A DNA stretch of 64,000 nucleotides from Pseudogemmobacter faecipullorum (GTDB lineage: Bacteria; Pseudomonadota; Alphaproteobacteria; Rhodobacterales; Rhodobacteraceae), in the NCBI RefSeq assembly GCF_020539525.1, contig NZ_JACDXX010000003.1, positions 1-64,000 of the forward strand, read 5' to 3'. The number at the start of each line of letters is the position of its first letter. Position 1 is the stretch's first letter. The notes under the pieces are model-generated. The model was not told where the DNA came from. It saw nothing but the letters and a program-made list of their open reading frames with translations, and did no database searches. A program made the translations under genes and the position numbers. Positions 30,862 through 39,707 of the stretch are shown here, piece by piece.

Positions 30862-31560
30862 TTACACCTCGGGCAGCCAGCGCTTTTCATTGGCCTCAAT
30901 CGCTGCGATCCGGTCCTCGCTTCGCGGGTGGCTGAGCAGCCAGGCGGGCGGCAGGGCGGCCTCATTCTGGCCGGTCAGCGCGCCCAGTTTGCGAAACAGG
31001 CTCTTTTGCGGCCCGGTGCCGATCCCGGCCTTGATCAGCAGAGCCGAGGCCCAGGCATCGGCCTCAAACTCATCGCGGCGCGACAGTTTCAGCATCAGCG
31101 CCGTGGCGAGCCGGGCAGCGATCCAGGGGCCGATGAAGGGCAGGGCCCGGGCCACCACCATATTCACCATCATCAGCGCGGTCTGCTGGCCCATGACATC
31201 GCGGCTGCGCCGCCGGGCATGGCCATGCGCCACATGGCCGAGCTCATGCGCGATCACGCTGGCGATCTCTTCGGCCGAAACCTCGCCGGCGCCGAATTTG
31301 CGTAAAAAGCCCGAGGTCAGGAAGATCCGCCCGTCGCCATCCGCAAGGCCATTCACCTCATCGCGCCTCAGCTCCATCACCTTCACCTCGGGCATATCGA
31401 GGGCGCGGGCCAGCCTTTCGGCCTGGAGCAGGATCGGCGGATGGCGCAAAGGCGCGGATTGCGCATTCAGCGCCTGGCGCGAGCGGTAAAGCGATACGCG
31501 CGCCATCACCCAGGCGGTGGCAGCGGCAATCAGCAGCGGGATGAGCAGGAGACGGATCAT
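30862..31560 (-). CDS. M48-family zinc metalloprotease, membrane-anchored
   Basis: The 232-residue protein begins with a membrane helix (LLLIPLLIAAATAWVM) and carries the HELGH zinc motif at residues 105-109 with a downstream glutamate in the EADAWASAL stretch. It resembles HtpX-like proteases but has fewer membrane segments. HtpX-type enzymes degrade damaged membrane proteins; the substrate here is unknown. It is monocistronic. Confidence 0.85.
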   Translation of the reverse strand: MIRLLLIPLLIAAATAWVMARVSLYRSRQALNAQSAPLRHPPILLQAERLARALDMPEVKVMELRRDEVNGLADGDGRIFLTSGFLRKFGAGEVSAEEIASVIAHELGHVAHGHARRRSRDVMGQQTALMMVNMVVARALPFIGPWIAARLATALMLKLSRRDEFEADAWASALLIKAGIGTGPQKSLFRKLGALTGQNEAALPPAWLLSHPRSEDRIAAIEANEKRWLPEV

Positions 31561-31638
31561 AGGGGGAATATAGGGCAGGGCGCGGTCAGGGCCAGTGCTT
31601 TGCGCCGGTTTTTGCCGCCGGTTTCTGTCGCGCTGATC

Positions 31639-32820
31639 TCAGCGCAGGCTTTTCATACCACGCGCCAGCCCGTCGAGCGTCATTGGCACCATGGCCCCGG
31701 GCAGGATCTGCCGGATCATCTGCGTCGAGCGGCTATAGTGCCAGCTGTCTTCGGGCAGGGGATTGATCCAGAGGTGATGCGGCCAGGCCTCGGCGGCGCG
31801 GCGCAGCCAGGTCTCACCCGGCTCCGGATTCCAGTGCTCATTCGCGCCGCCGGCATGGCTGATCTCATAGGGCGACATCGCGGCATCGCCGACAAAGATC
31901 GCCCGCCAGCCCGCATTATGGCTGCGCAGAATATCCCAGGTCGGGATCTGCTCCGACCAGCGGCGGCGGTTATCCTTCCAGACCCCCTCATAGAGGCAAT
32001 TGTGGAAGTAAAAGGTCTCAAGATGGCGAAACTCGCTGCGCGCGGCGGCGAACAGCTCTTCGAGCAGCTTCACATGCGGATCCATAGATCCGCCAATATC
32101 AAGGAACAATAAGACCTTAGCGGCGTTTCTTCGCTCGGGTCTGGTCTTCACATCCAGCCAGCCCTGATGCGCCGTGGCGCGGATCGTGCCGCCCAGATCC
32201 AGCTCTTCCACCGCGCCTTCACGCGCCCATTTGCGCAAAACCCGCAAAGCGAGCTTAATATTGCGCGAGGTGACCCCGGCTTTATCGTCGAGGTTTTTAA
32301 ACTCGCGTTTGTCCCAGACTTTCACCGCGCGCTGATGGCGGCTTTCGTTCTGGCCGATGCGGATGCCCTCGGGATTATAGCCGTAAGCGCCAAAGGGCGA
32401 GGTGCCGGCGGTGCCAATCCATTTATTGCCGCCCTGATGGCGGCCCTGCTGCTCTTCGAGCCGCTGACGCAGGGTCTCCATCAGTTTGTCAAAGCCGCCA
32501 AGCGCCTCAATCTGCGCCTTTTCCTCTTCGCTGAGGAATTTTTCGGCCAGTTTTTCCAGCCAGTCGCCGGGCAGATCCAGCGCTTGGATCACGGCCTGAT
32601 CGGGGATGTTTTCCAGCCCCGCGAAGCTGGCAGCGAAAGCGCGGTCATAGCGGTCGAGCCAGCGCTCATCCTTGACCAGCGAGATCCGGCCCAGATGGTA
32701 AAAGGCTTCGGTGTCATTGGTGGCAAGGCCGGCCGCAAGCGCCTCAAGAAAGGCGAGGAATTCGCGCGGGCTGACCGGAACACCCTCGCGGCGCAAAGCC
32801 TGGAAAAAGGGCAGAAACAT
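31639..32820 (-). CDS. VWA-domain protein, CoxE-like partner of MoxR
   Basis: The 393-residue protein starts at ATG 32820 (MFLPFFQALRREGVPVSPRE), has an N-terminal helical part and a C-terminal von Willebrand A domain with a MIDAS-type site LDIGGSMDPH. A GTSPFGAYGYNPEG motif is typical of the CoxE-like group. MoxR ATPases and VWA proteins act together as metal-loading or complex-assembly chaperones. A MoxR gene lies 760 bases upstream on the same strand, with a small membrane protein between. Confidence 0.9.
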   Translation of the reverse strand: MFLPFFQALRREGVPVSPREFLAFLEALAAGLATNDTEAFYHLGRISLVKDERWLDRYDRAFAASFAGLENIPDQAVIQALDLPGDWLEKLAEKFLSEEEKAQIEALGGFDKLMETLRQRLEEQQGRHQGGNKWIGTAGTSPFGAYGYNPEGIRIGQNESRHQRAVKVWDKREFKNLDDKAGVTSRNIKLALRVLRKWAREGAVEELDLGGTIRATAHQGWLDVKTRPERRNAAKVLLFLDIGGSMDPHVKLLEELFAAARSEFRHLETFYFHNCLYEGVWKDNRRRWSEQIPTWDILRSHNAGWRAIFVGDAAMSPYEISHAGGANEHWNPEPGETWLRRAAEAWPHHLWINPLPEDSWHYSRSTQMIRQILPGAMVPMTLDGLARGMKSLR

Positions 32821-32836
32821 CAGCCGCCCCCTCGTC

Positions 32837-33022
32837 TCAGGCGAGGAAGCGGTAGAGAATGAGGCTGAGGCCAATCCCCAGCAGCAGGCCGAGCAAGCCG
32901 CAGCTGGCAGCATATTGCGCCAGATCGGCGCGGGTGCCGCCAAGTGATTTCGCGCGCCAGGCACCCAGCAGCGCCCCGAGGATAAATCCAATGATTGCAA
33001 ACATCTGCGCCACGTCCTTCAT
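32837..33022 (-). CDS. Small two-helix membrane protein upstream of the VWA gene
   Basis: A 61-residue protein (MKDVAQMFAIIGFILGALLG) with two predicted membrane helices separated by a short basic loop (WRAKSLGGTRADLAQYAAS). I think homologues of this size are conserved in Rhodobacterales, sometimes misnamed. ATG 33022 is chosen because the homology-like start is there. It ends 16 bases before the VWA gene, so the two are probably cotranscribed. Confidence 0.75.
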   Translation of the reverse strand: MKDVAQMFAIIGFILGALLGAWRAKSLGGTRADLAQYAASCGLLGLLLGIGLSLILYRFLA

Positions 33023-33582
33023 GTTGCAGCCTGAGCGCCTGGGGGCCTGTCCCGGGGCTGGCTGTCGCAAAAGCGGCCCGGGGTCTGTGGCGCAATCAGC
33101 GCCTTTGCATCCCGCTCCCGGCTTTCCGTCAGCAGCCATAGCCTGCGACAGTGGTGCTGTCTACCGGCAGCCCGGTCGCAGGGCGGCGCGCGCGGAATTG
33201 TGAGGCCAGGCTCGGGGCCGGAGCCGCCGGATCCCGATGCCCCCGCATCAGGATCCGGTCGCTTTCCGACAGGGGTCGGGGCACAGCGCGCGCTGCGGCG
33301 AGGGCGAGGGGGCGAGCAGACCCAAAGGTGCCCCGCGCTCTCATGCCGCATCCGGCCGGACCGGAATAATCCGGCCGCCGGCGCTTCTGGTCTCTGGCCG
33401 GTTCTGCCCCCTGGCAGGGGGGCGAAACAGGCCGGAGCAGCCGATCATACCGCGGGGATCTCTCCGCGCCGCAGGCCGATCCGCCTAGCCTGCAGTGGCA
33501 ATAGCACCCTCTGGCGGAGAGGGCCAGGGCGCCGCGCCCGGCAATTGCGTCAGATCGCAGAAAATTTCTGCGACACGCTGTC
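33023..33582. other. 560-base gap between moxR and the small membrane gene
   Basis: Open frames cross this stretch but show no recognisable domain and typical antisense composition. One clear structure is a perfect palindrome, TCGCAGAAA-A-TTTCTGCGA at 33555-33573, ten bases after the moxR stop. It lacks a T-run. The rest is GC-rich without repeats I can define. Confidence 0.6.
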
Positions 33583-34422
33583 TCAGCGCTGGCCGCGCGA
33601 CAGGAAGGCCAGGCGCTCAAACAACTGAACATCCTGTTCATTTTTCAGCAGAGCCCCATGCAGCTTTGGCAGCAGATGGCCGGGGCTGCGCTGCAGATCC
33701 TCGGGCGACAGATCCTCGGCCAGGATCAGCTTCAGCCAGTCCAGCACTTCCGAGGTCGAGGGCTTTTTCTTCAGCCCCGGCGTGTCGCGGATCTCAAAAA
33801 ATTCGGTCAGCGCCGCGCTCAGCAGCTGTTCGCGGATCTCGGGGAAATGCACCCCGATGATGGCACGCAAGGTCTGTTCATCGGGAAAGCGGATGTAATG
33901 GAAGAAGCAGCGGCGCAGGAAGGCGTCGGGCAGGTCTTTCTCATTATTCGAGGTGATGATCACCACCGGGCGCTGTTTTGCCCGGATGGTCTCGCCGGTC
34001 TCATAGACATGGAACTCCATTTTATCGAGTTCCTGCAGCAGATCATTCGGGAATTCGATATCGGCTTTATCGACTTCATCAATCAGCAGCACCGCGCGGT
34101 GATCGGCCTCAAACGCCTGCCAGAGCTTGCCTTTGCGGATATAGTTCCTGACCTCATGCACCCGCGCATCGCCGAGCTGGCTGTCGCGCAGCCGGCTGAC
34201 CGCATCATATTCATAAAGCCCCTGCTGGGCGCGGGTGGTCGATTTCACATGCCATTCGATCAGCTCTGTGCCGAAACTGGCGGCGACCTGATGCGCCAGC
34301 TCGGTCTTGCCGGTGCCGGGCTCGCCCTTGATCAGCAGCGGACGGCCAAGGGTAACGGCGGCATTCACCGCCACCTGCAGATCGGGTGCGGCAATGTAGC
34401 GCTCTGTAGACTGGAACTTCAT
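33583..34422 (-). CDS. MoxR-family AAA ATPase
   Basis: The 279-residue protein has Walker A GEPGTGKT (residues 33-40), Walker B AVLLIDEVDKAD, sensor 1 ITSNNEKDLPDAFLRRC and the lid domain to the end. It belongs to the MoxR group that pairs with VWA proteins to activate or load cofactors into enzymes such as CO dehydrogenase or methanol dehydrogenase. No such enzyme is encoded nearby, so its client is unknown. Confidence 0.93.
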   Translation of the reverse strand: MKFQSTERYIAAPDLQVAVNAAVTLGRPLLIKGEPGTGKTELAHQVAASFGTELIEWHVKSTTRAQQGLYEYDAVSRLRDSQLGDARVHEVRNYIRKGKLWQAFEADHRAVLLIDEVDKADIEFPNDLLQELDKMEFHVYETGETIRAKQRPVVIITSNNEKDLPDAFLRRCFFHYIRFPDEQTLRAIIGVHFPEIREQLLSAALTEFFEIRDTPGLKKKPSTSEVLDWLKLILAEDLSPEDLQRSPGHLLPKLHGALLKNEQDVQLFERLAFLSRGQR

Positions 34423-34593
34423 CGGGCTAGGATATCCTCGGGGAATTATGGCCCGAGACTAAACAGCCCAAGTTTTTGTCGCAACCGCTAGTGACAAACC
34501 ATGCTGCATGGGCTAAATGCCGCGCCAACAGGAGCATGCGCTATGACAGATGCCACCCTGTCGGCGCAGCCCGACAAAATGGAGAGTCCCGCG

Positions 34594-35016
34594 ATGAAGG
34601 CCGAAGTCTTCCTGCCCGACGATTATCGTCCTGCCGAAGACGAACCATTTATGAACGATCGTCAGCTGGAATATTTCCGCCGCAAGCTGGTGATCTGGAA
34701 GCAGGAATTGCTCGAGCAGTCTGCTGAAACCCTCGGAAACCTCAATGAAAGCGCGCGCAATGTCCCCGATCTCGCGGACCGTGCCAGCGAAGAGACCGAC
34801 CGCGCCCTCGAGCTGCGCACCCGCGATCGTCAGCGCAAACTGATTGCCAAGATCGATTCTGCACTGCGGCGAATTGATAATGGCGAATATGGCTATTGCG
34901 AAATGACCGGCGAGCCGATCAGCCTCAAACGCCTCGACGCCCGCCCGATTGCCACCATGACGCTCGAAGCGCAGGAAAAGCATGAGCGCCGGGAAAAGGT
35001 TCATCGCGACGACTGA
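34594..35016 (+). CDS. dksA: DksA-type RNA polymerase-binding transcription factor
   Basis: DksA enters the RNA polymerase secondary channel and with ppGpp adjusts transcription. The 140-residue protein has the coiled-coil region with DRASEETDRALELRTRDRQR and the zinc-finger region YGYCEMTGEPISLKRLDARP. Only one of the four zinc cysteines is left (C-x2-T...T-x2-A), as in DksA of R. sphaeroides, which works without zinc. The start MKAEVFLPDDYRP is chosen with GGAGAG upstream; ATG 34543, also with a ribosome site, would add 17 residues. Confidence 0.93.
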   Translation: MKAEVFLPDDYRPAEDEPFMNDRQLEYFRRKLVIWKQELLEQSAETLGNLNESARNVPDLADRASEETDRALELRTRDRQRKLIAKIDSALRRIDNGEYGYCEMTGEPISLKRLDARPIATMTLEAQEKHERREKVHRDD

Positions 35017-35070
35017 TCGCGGTAACGCCGGGGCCTCGCCTTAGGGCCCCCCGGCGGTTACACAGCAACA

Positions 35071-35101
35071 GAATGCCGGGCTTTGGCCCGGCGTTTTTGT
35101 T
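35071..35101 (+). terminator. Rho-independent terminator of dksA
   Basis: GCCGGGC (35075-35081), loop TTTG, GCCCGGC (35086-35092), then TTTTTGTTT. It lies 60 bases after the dksA stop and before the monooxygenase gene. Confidence 0.9.
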
Positions 35102-35141
35102 TCTGCAGCCAGGACGGGCTGCAAGGGTAAGGAAGAGGCGG

Positions 35142-36314
35142 ATGCGGCTCAGCGGGCGCAAGATCACCATTCTGGGCGCGGGCATTGCCGGGCTGGCACT
35201 GGCGCGGGCCCTGGCTTTGCGCGGCGCCAAGGTCACGGTGCTGGAACAGGCCGAGGCGATTTCCGAGGTTGGCGCCGGGCTGCAGATCAGCCCGAATGGC
35301 GCGGTGGTGCTGCGCGCGCTTGGTCTCGGGGCAGGGCTTGATGAAATTTCGCTGCGTGCCGAGGCGGTTGAGCTGCGCGAGGGCGGCGAGGGCGGGCTGG
35401 TCACAAGGCTTGAGGTCGGCCGGCTGCGCCCCGATCAGGGCTGGCATTTCCTGCATCGCGCCGATCTGATCCGCCTGCTGGCCGATGGCGCCCGCGCCGC
35501 CGGGGCCGAGCTGCGGCTGTTGCAGAAGGTGCGGAGGGTCGATCTTTCCGGCGTGATGCCGGTGACCGAGACCTGCACCGGCGCGCGCGAGAGCACCGGG
35601 TTGCTGATCGGGGCCGACGGGCTGCATTCGCCATGCCGCGCCGCGCTGAATGCGCCCCGCGCGGTGCAATTCACCGGCCAGGTGGCCTGGCGCTGCCTCG
35701 TGCCCTGTGATCCCTCCGAGCCGAAACTGGCCGAGGTGCATATGGGGCCGGGCCGGCATCTGGTGTCATATCCGCTTCGCGGCGGGGCCTGGCGCAATAT
35801 CGTGGCGGTCGAGGAGCGCCGGGCCTGGATCGAGGAGGGCTGGTCGCTGCGCGATGATCCGGCGCATCTGCAGGCGGCGTTCAGCGGGTTCAGCCCGCGG
35901 GTCAGGGGTTGGCTGGCCGGGGCGGAAGAGGTGGGGCTCTGGGGGCTGTTTCGCCATCCGGTCGCCTCCTGCTGGGTGCAAAGCCTCGCAGCCGGCCAGG
36001 CGGTGATCCTCGGCGATGCCGCCCATCCGACTTTGCCCTTCCTTGCCCAGGGCGCGAATATGGCGCTGGAGGATGTCTGGAGCCTGGCCGAGGCGCTGGA
36101 TCAGGGCGCCGATCTGCAGGTCTGGGCGGCGCGGCGCCAGAAGCGCTGCGCGAAGATCGTCGATGCCGCCAGCCGTAATGCCCGCAATTACCACCTCTCC
36201 GGGGTGACGCAAAAAATGGCGCATCTGGTGCTGCGCATGGGCGGGCGGCTGGCGCCCGGCCTCGCTTTGTCGCGCTTTGACTGGCTTTATGATTATGATG
36301 TGACGAAGGGCTGA
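35142..36314 (+). CDS. FAD-dependent aromatic-ring monooxygenase (salicylate hydroxylase-like)
   Basis: A 390-residue flavoprotein with the FAD-binding GAGIAGLALARALALRG motif, the middle DG motif (GLLIGADGLHSPCR) and the second FAD motif GDAAHPTLPFLAQGANMALED. This is the NahG/UbiH family of class A hydroxylases. The substrate cannot be named from context: no aromatic-catabolism genes flank it. ATG 35142 follows AAGGAAGAGG; the longer frame from 35073 would include the dksA terminator. Confidence 0.85.
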   Translation: MRLSGRKITILGAGIAGLALARALALRGAKVTVLEQAEAISEVGAGLQISPNGAVVLRALGLGAGLDEISLRAEAVELREGGEGGLVTRLEVGRLRPDQGWHFLHRADLIRLLADGARAAGAELRLLQKVRRVDLSGVMPVTETCTGARESTGLLIGADGLHSPCRAALNAPRAVQFTGQVAWRCLVPCDPSEPKLAEVHMGPGRHLVSYPLRGGAWRNIVAVEERRAWIEEGWSLRDDPAHLQAAFSGFSPRVRGWLAGAEEVGLWGLFRHPVASCWVQSLAAGQAVILGDAAHPTLPFLAQGANMALEDVWSLAEALDQGADLQVWAARRQKRCAKIVDAASRNARNYHLSGVTQKMAHLVLRMGGRLAPGLALSRFDWLYDYDVTKG

Positions 36315-36334
36315 GGCCCTCCGCCCCGCAGAGC

Positions 36335-37114
36335 TTACGCGGCCAGACGCACCCAGACCGGCACATGATCCGAAGGCTTGTCACCGGCGCGCACATCTTT
36401 GTCGATGCCGGTTTCCTCAATCAGATCCGCCGCCTGGGGGCTCATCAGCAGGTGGTCGATGCGGATGCCATTGCCGCGCTCCCAGGAATTGGCCTGATAA
36501 TCCCAGAAGGTATAAAGGCCCTGCGCCGGGTTGCGGGTCCGCACCGCCTCGGTCAGGCCGAGATTGAGCATCCGGCGGAAGGCGGCGCGGGTCTGGGGCA
36601 GAAAAAGCGCATCCTCGGTCCAGGCCTCGGGCCGGGCGGCATCGATCGCCTGAGGGATGACATTGTAATCGCCAAGGAAAATCACCGGCTCTTCCAGCGC
36701 CAGCAGCGCCTTCATCCGTTCTTCAAGCCGGGCCATCCAGGCCAGTTTATACTCATATTTCGGCCCCGGCGCCGGATTGCCATTCGGCAGATAGAGCCCG
36801 CAGACCCGCACCAGCTGCGGCCCCTCAACCAGGGCCTCAATCCAGCGTGCCTGTTCGTCGGTCTCATCGCCGGGCAGGCCGCGCGTCACATCAGAGAGCG
36901 GGTATTTTGATAAGATCGCCACGCCGTTGAAGCTTTTCTGGCCATGGGTCTCGACCCGGTAACCCATCTCCTCAAACAACTCGCGCGGGAAATTCTCATC
37001 AATCGATTTGATTTCCTGCAGGCAGACCACATCGGGCTGCGCCTCATTCAGCCAGCGCGGCAAAGCCTCGATCCGGGCTTTGATACCGTTGATATTGAAT
37101 GTGGCGATTTTCAT
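36335..37114 (-). CDS. xthA: Exodeoxyribonuclease III (AP endonuclease)
   Basis: XthA cleaves at abasic sites and has 3'-5' exonuclease activity in base excision repair. The 259-residue protein has the endonuclease/exonuclease/phosphatase fold: MKIATFNINGIKAR, VCLQEIK (metal glutamate), GLYLPNG, FLGDYNV and the terminal SDHVPVW catalytic histidine. ATG 37114 is chosen since the family starts MKI; the open frame extends upstream into the palindromic repeat. Confidence 0.95.
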   Translation of the reverse strand: MKIATFNINGIKARIEALPRWLNEAQPDVVCLQEIKSIDENFPRELFEEMGYRVETHGQKSFNGVAILSKYPLSDVTRGLPGDETDEQARWIEALVEGPQLVRVCGLYLPNGNPAPGPKYEYKLAWMARLEERMKALLALEEPVIFLGDYNVIPQAIDAARPEAWTEDALFLPQTRAAFRRMLNLGLTEAVRTRNPAQGLYTFWDYQANSWERGNGIRIDHLLMSPQAADLIEETGIDKDVRAGDKPSDHVPVWVRLAA

Positions 37115-37199
37115 GGGGCAGCACTCCGCAGGCAGGGGGCTATTCTGAGCCGGGCGGGGCGCGGATACAAGTGCGGGGGGCGCCGCCCCCCGGACCCCC

Positions 37200-37257
37200 G
37201 GGGATATTTTCAGACAGATGAAATTCCGCCGGCTTTCATCTGTCTGAAAATATCCCC
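37200..37257. repeat. Perfect 24-bp inverted repeat (GACAGATGAAA family)
   Basis: The arm 37200-37223 (starting GGGGATATTTTCAGACAG) is exactly complementary to 37234-37257 with a ten-base loop. The GACAGATGAAA core is shared with the repeat at 13265-13299. It lies between xthA and erpA, both on the minus strand, and could end transcription from erpA or be a dispersed REP-like element. Confidence 0.9.
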
Positions 37258-37295
37258 GCCGGAGGCTTTCGCCCGCATGAGCGGGCGGAACGGTC

Positions 37296-37658
37296 TTAGA
37301 CCGAGAAAGAGGTGCCGCAGCCGCAGGAACTGGCGGCATTCGGATTTTCGATTACGAAGCGCGCGCCGATCAGCTCATCGGTGAAATCGATCACCGCATT
37401 CTGCAGGAAGGGCAGCGAGACCGGATCGACCAGGACCTTCTGGCCATCCTGCTCAAACACCAGATCATCCGGGGCGGCCTCGCCCAGCACGATCTCATAC
37501 TGAAAGCCCGAGCAGCCGCCGCCCGAGACGCCGATGCGCAGGGGTTTCGCCTCGCCGGTGATCTCGGCAATCTCGGCCAGCCGCGCGAAGGCGCGGTCGG
37601 TCACCCGGGGCAGGGCATCGGCAAAGGGGGTGGCATCGGGGGGAAGCGTCAGTTCCAT
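37296..37658 (-). CDS. erpA: A-type iron-sulfur carrier ErpA/IscA
   Basis: A-type carriers deliver Fe-S clusters to client proteins. The 120-residue protein has the three cluster cysteines C49 (GGGCSGFQY), C112 and C114 (SSCGCG) of the HesB/IscA family. The N-terminal extension to residue 20 is slightly longer than in E. coli. The name ErpA versus IscA cannot be settled from sequence alone. It is divergent from dgt. Confidence 0.9.
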   Translation of the reverse strand: MELTLPPDATPFADALPRVTDRAFARLAEIAEITGEAKPLRIGVSGGGCSGFQYEIVLGEAAPDDLVFEQDGQKVLVDPVSLPFLQNAVIDFTDELIGARFVIENPNAASSCGCGTSFSV

Positions 37659-37750
37659 GGCTGTTCCGGTATCTTTCAGCGCTTTTTGCCAATATAGGGG
37701 GGGCGAGCCGCCTGAACAAGTCGCCCATCGAGACCGAAAGCCGAGACCTC

Positions 37751-38947
37751 ATGCTTGCACCCTATGCCTGTCAGCCCGATGCCTCCCGCGGGAGGTTGTT
37801 TGACGAGGGGATGAGCACTTTCCGCTCGCCGTTTCAGCGCGACCGCGACCGGATCATCCATGCCTCGGCCTTCCGGCGGCTGAAACATAAGACCCAGGTC
37901 TTTGTCGAACATGAGGGCGATTATTACCGCACCCGGCTGACCCATTCGATTGAGGTGGCGCAGGTGGCGCGCACCATTGCCGGCGTGCTGGGGCTGAACA
38001 CCGATCTGGCCGAGGCCATCGCTTTGGCCCATGATCTGGGCCATACCCCCTTTGGCCATACCGGCGAGGATGCGCTGGCGCGGCTGATGGCGCCCTATGG
38101 CGGCTTTGACCATAATGCTCAGGCTTTGCGCATCGTGACCCGGCTCGAGCGGCATTATGCGGGGTTCGACGGGCTGAACCTGACCTGGGAAACCCTGGAA
38201 GGCATTGCCAAACATAATGGCCCGGTCACCGGGCCGAATGCCGATGCCAGACATGCCCATGATCCGGCGCATCTGCCCTATGCGCTTGATGAGGTGAACC
38301 AGGCCTGGGATCTGGAGCTTTCCACCCATGCCTCGGCCGAGGCCCAGGTGGCGGCGATTGCCGATGATGTCGCCTATTCGCATCATGATCTGCATGATGG
38401 GCTGCGCTCGGGGCTTTTCACCGAAGAGGATCTGATGGCGCTGCCGGTGACCGGCCCGGCCTTTGAGGCGGTGGACCGGCTTTATCCCGGGCTCGACCGG
38501 ATGCGCCGCCGCCATGAGGCTTTGCGCCGGGTGTTTGGCCGCATGGTTGAGGATGTGATCCATGTGGCGAAAAACCGGCTCGAGGCGGCGCAGCCGAAAT
38601 CGGTCGATGAGATCCGCCATATGGGCACCACCATCATCCGTTTCTCAAAGCCGCTCTATCAGGAGCTGAAATCGGTGCGCGGCTTCCTGTTTCAGCGCAT
38701 GTACCGCGCGCCATCGGTGATGGTGATGCGCGAGAAGGTGACCGGGGTGATGGATCAGCTCTTCCCTTTGTTCATGGAACAGCCCGGGCTTTTGCCCGAG
38801 GAATGGCAGGCCGATGTGGCGGCGGCCGGGGGTGAGGTGGAGCTGGCACGGATCATCGGCGATTATGTTGCCGGGATGACCGACCGTTTCGCCATCCAGG
38901 AACATGCGCGGCTGTTTGACTGCGCCCCGGTGAGCGAGCGGGGCTGA
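37751..38947 (+). CDS. dgt: dGTP triphosphohydrolase-like protein
   Basis: An HD-domain nucleotidase that removes triphosphate from dGTP or other dNTPs, regulating precursor pools. The 398-residue protein has H65 (RLTHSIEV), the H94-D95 pair in ALAHDLGHTPFGHTGED, and a later DDVAYSHHD aspartate. The length fits the short class of deoxyguanosinetriphosphate triphosphohydrolase-like proteins. The gene is monocistronic. Confidence 0.93.
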   Translation: MLAPYACQPDASRGRLFDEGMSTFRSPFQRDRDRIIHASAFRRLKHKTQVFVEHEGDYYRTRLTHSIEVAQVARTIAGVLGLNTDLAEAIALAHDLGHTPFGHTGEDALARLMAPYGGFDHNAQALRIVTRLERHYAGFDGLNLTWETLEGIAKHNGPVTGPNADARHAHDPAHLPYALDEVNQAWDLELSTHASAEAQVAAIADDVAYSHHDLHDGLRSGLFTEEDLMALPVTGPAFEAVDRLYPGLDRMRRRHEALRRVFGRMVEDVIHVAKNRLEAAQPKSVDEIRHMGTTIIRFSKPLYQELKSVRGFLFQRMYRAPSVMVMREKVTGVMDQLFPLFMEQPGLLPEEWQADVAAAGGEVELARIIGDYVAGMTDRFAIQEHARLFDCAPVSERG

Positions 38948-38999
38948 AGCCCCTAGCCCCGGCCCGGCCTCAGGCCGGCCTCAGATCCTCCGGGGGATT

Positions 39000-39464
39000 T
39001 CAGCCGCGCTGGCGCGCGGCCCCCGCCAGCCACAACAGCGCGAGGCCGAAGGACAGGACCGCATTCCAGGCCGCCATCGACAGGCCGGCCAGGCTCCAGG
39101 GGATTTCATCGCAGCGCGGCAGCGGCGCTCCGGCTTTGGAGGGATCCATCAGATCGGCCATTGAGACCCCGGCGACCGAGCCGCTGGTGCAGGCCGAAAC
39201 ATAATCCCACCAGCCCTGTTCGACCCCGGCATGGAAGAGGCCGATCCCGGCCGTGGCAAGCGCGGCCAGCGCGCCAAGCCAGGGCAGGATGCGCCAGCCG
39301 CTCAGCGCCCAGAGCCCGAGGATCAGCACCGCCGCCGCATGCGGCCAGCGCTGCATCAGGCAAAGCTGGCAGGGATAAAGTCCGCCGAGATACTGAAACG
39401 CAAAGGCCCCGGCCAGAAGCGCGGCCGAGCCGAGACCGGCGAGGAGGATGGCGGGCGATTTCAT
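39000..39464 (-). CDS. dsbB: Disulfide bond formation protein DsbB
   Basis: DsbB reoxidises DsbA and passes electrons to quinone. The 154-residue protein has four membrane segments, the redox pair C32-C35 (PCQLC) and the second pair C92/C118 in the periplasmic loop. ATG 39464 is chosen; an in-frame GTG one codon earlier (39467) is an alternative. The gene is isolated, and dsbA is not in the window. Confidence 0.92.
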   Translation of the reverse strand: MKSPAILLAGLGSAALLAGAFAFQYLGGLYPCQLCLMQRWPHAAAVLILGLWALSGWRILPWLGALAALATAGIGLFHAGVEQGWWDYVSACTSGSVAGVSMADLMDPSKAGAPLPRCDEIPWSLAGLSMAAWNAVLSFGLALLWLAGAARQRG

Positions 39465-39707
39465 CACAGGGGGAACCTTTCGCGGCCAGGCTTTATACAG
39501 GCATATGTCCGGACCTGTCTAAACGCTGCTGCGCAAAAGGAGAAGTCACGGCTTCGCGTGTGAGAGCCGCCCCGCGAAGCAGCAGCGGCGGCTGGCTCAG
39601 GCCCGGCAACAGGCTTTCGCCGCTGCGACCGGCAGGCTAGGCTTGGGCGGGTAACAGGGGTGTGGCGGTGCGCCGGCCCGCCTTCTGGTCTGGCAGGGAG
39701 CAGGGTG

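Noticed and set aside
33129-33641. A 170-codon minus frame in the gap after moxR
   Set aside because: It runs into the moxR end in another frame, is cysteine- and arginine-rich without a domain, and has no good start.
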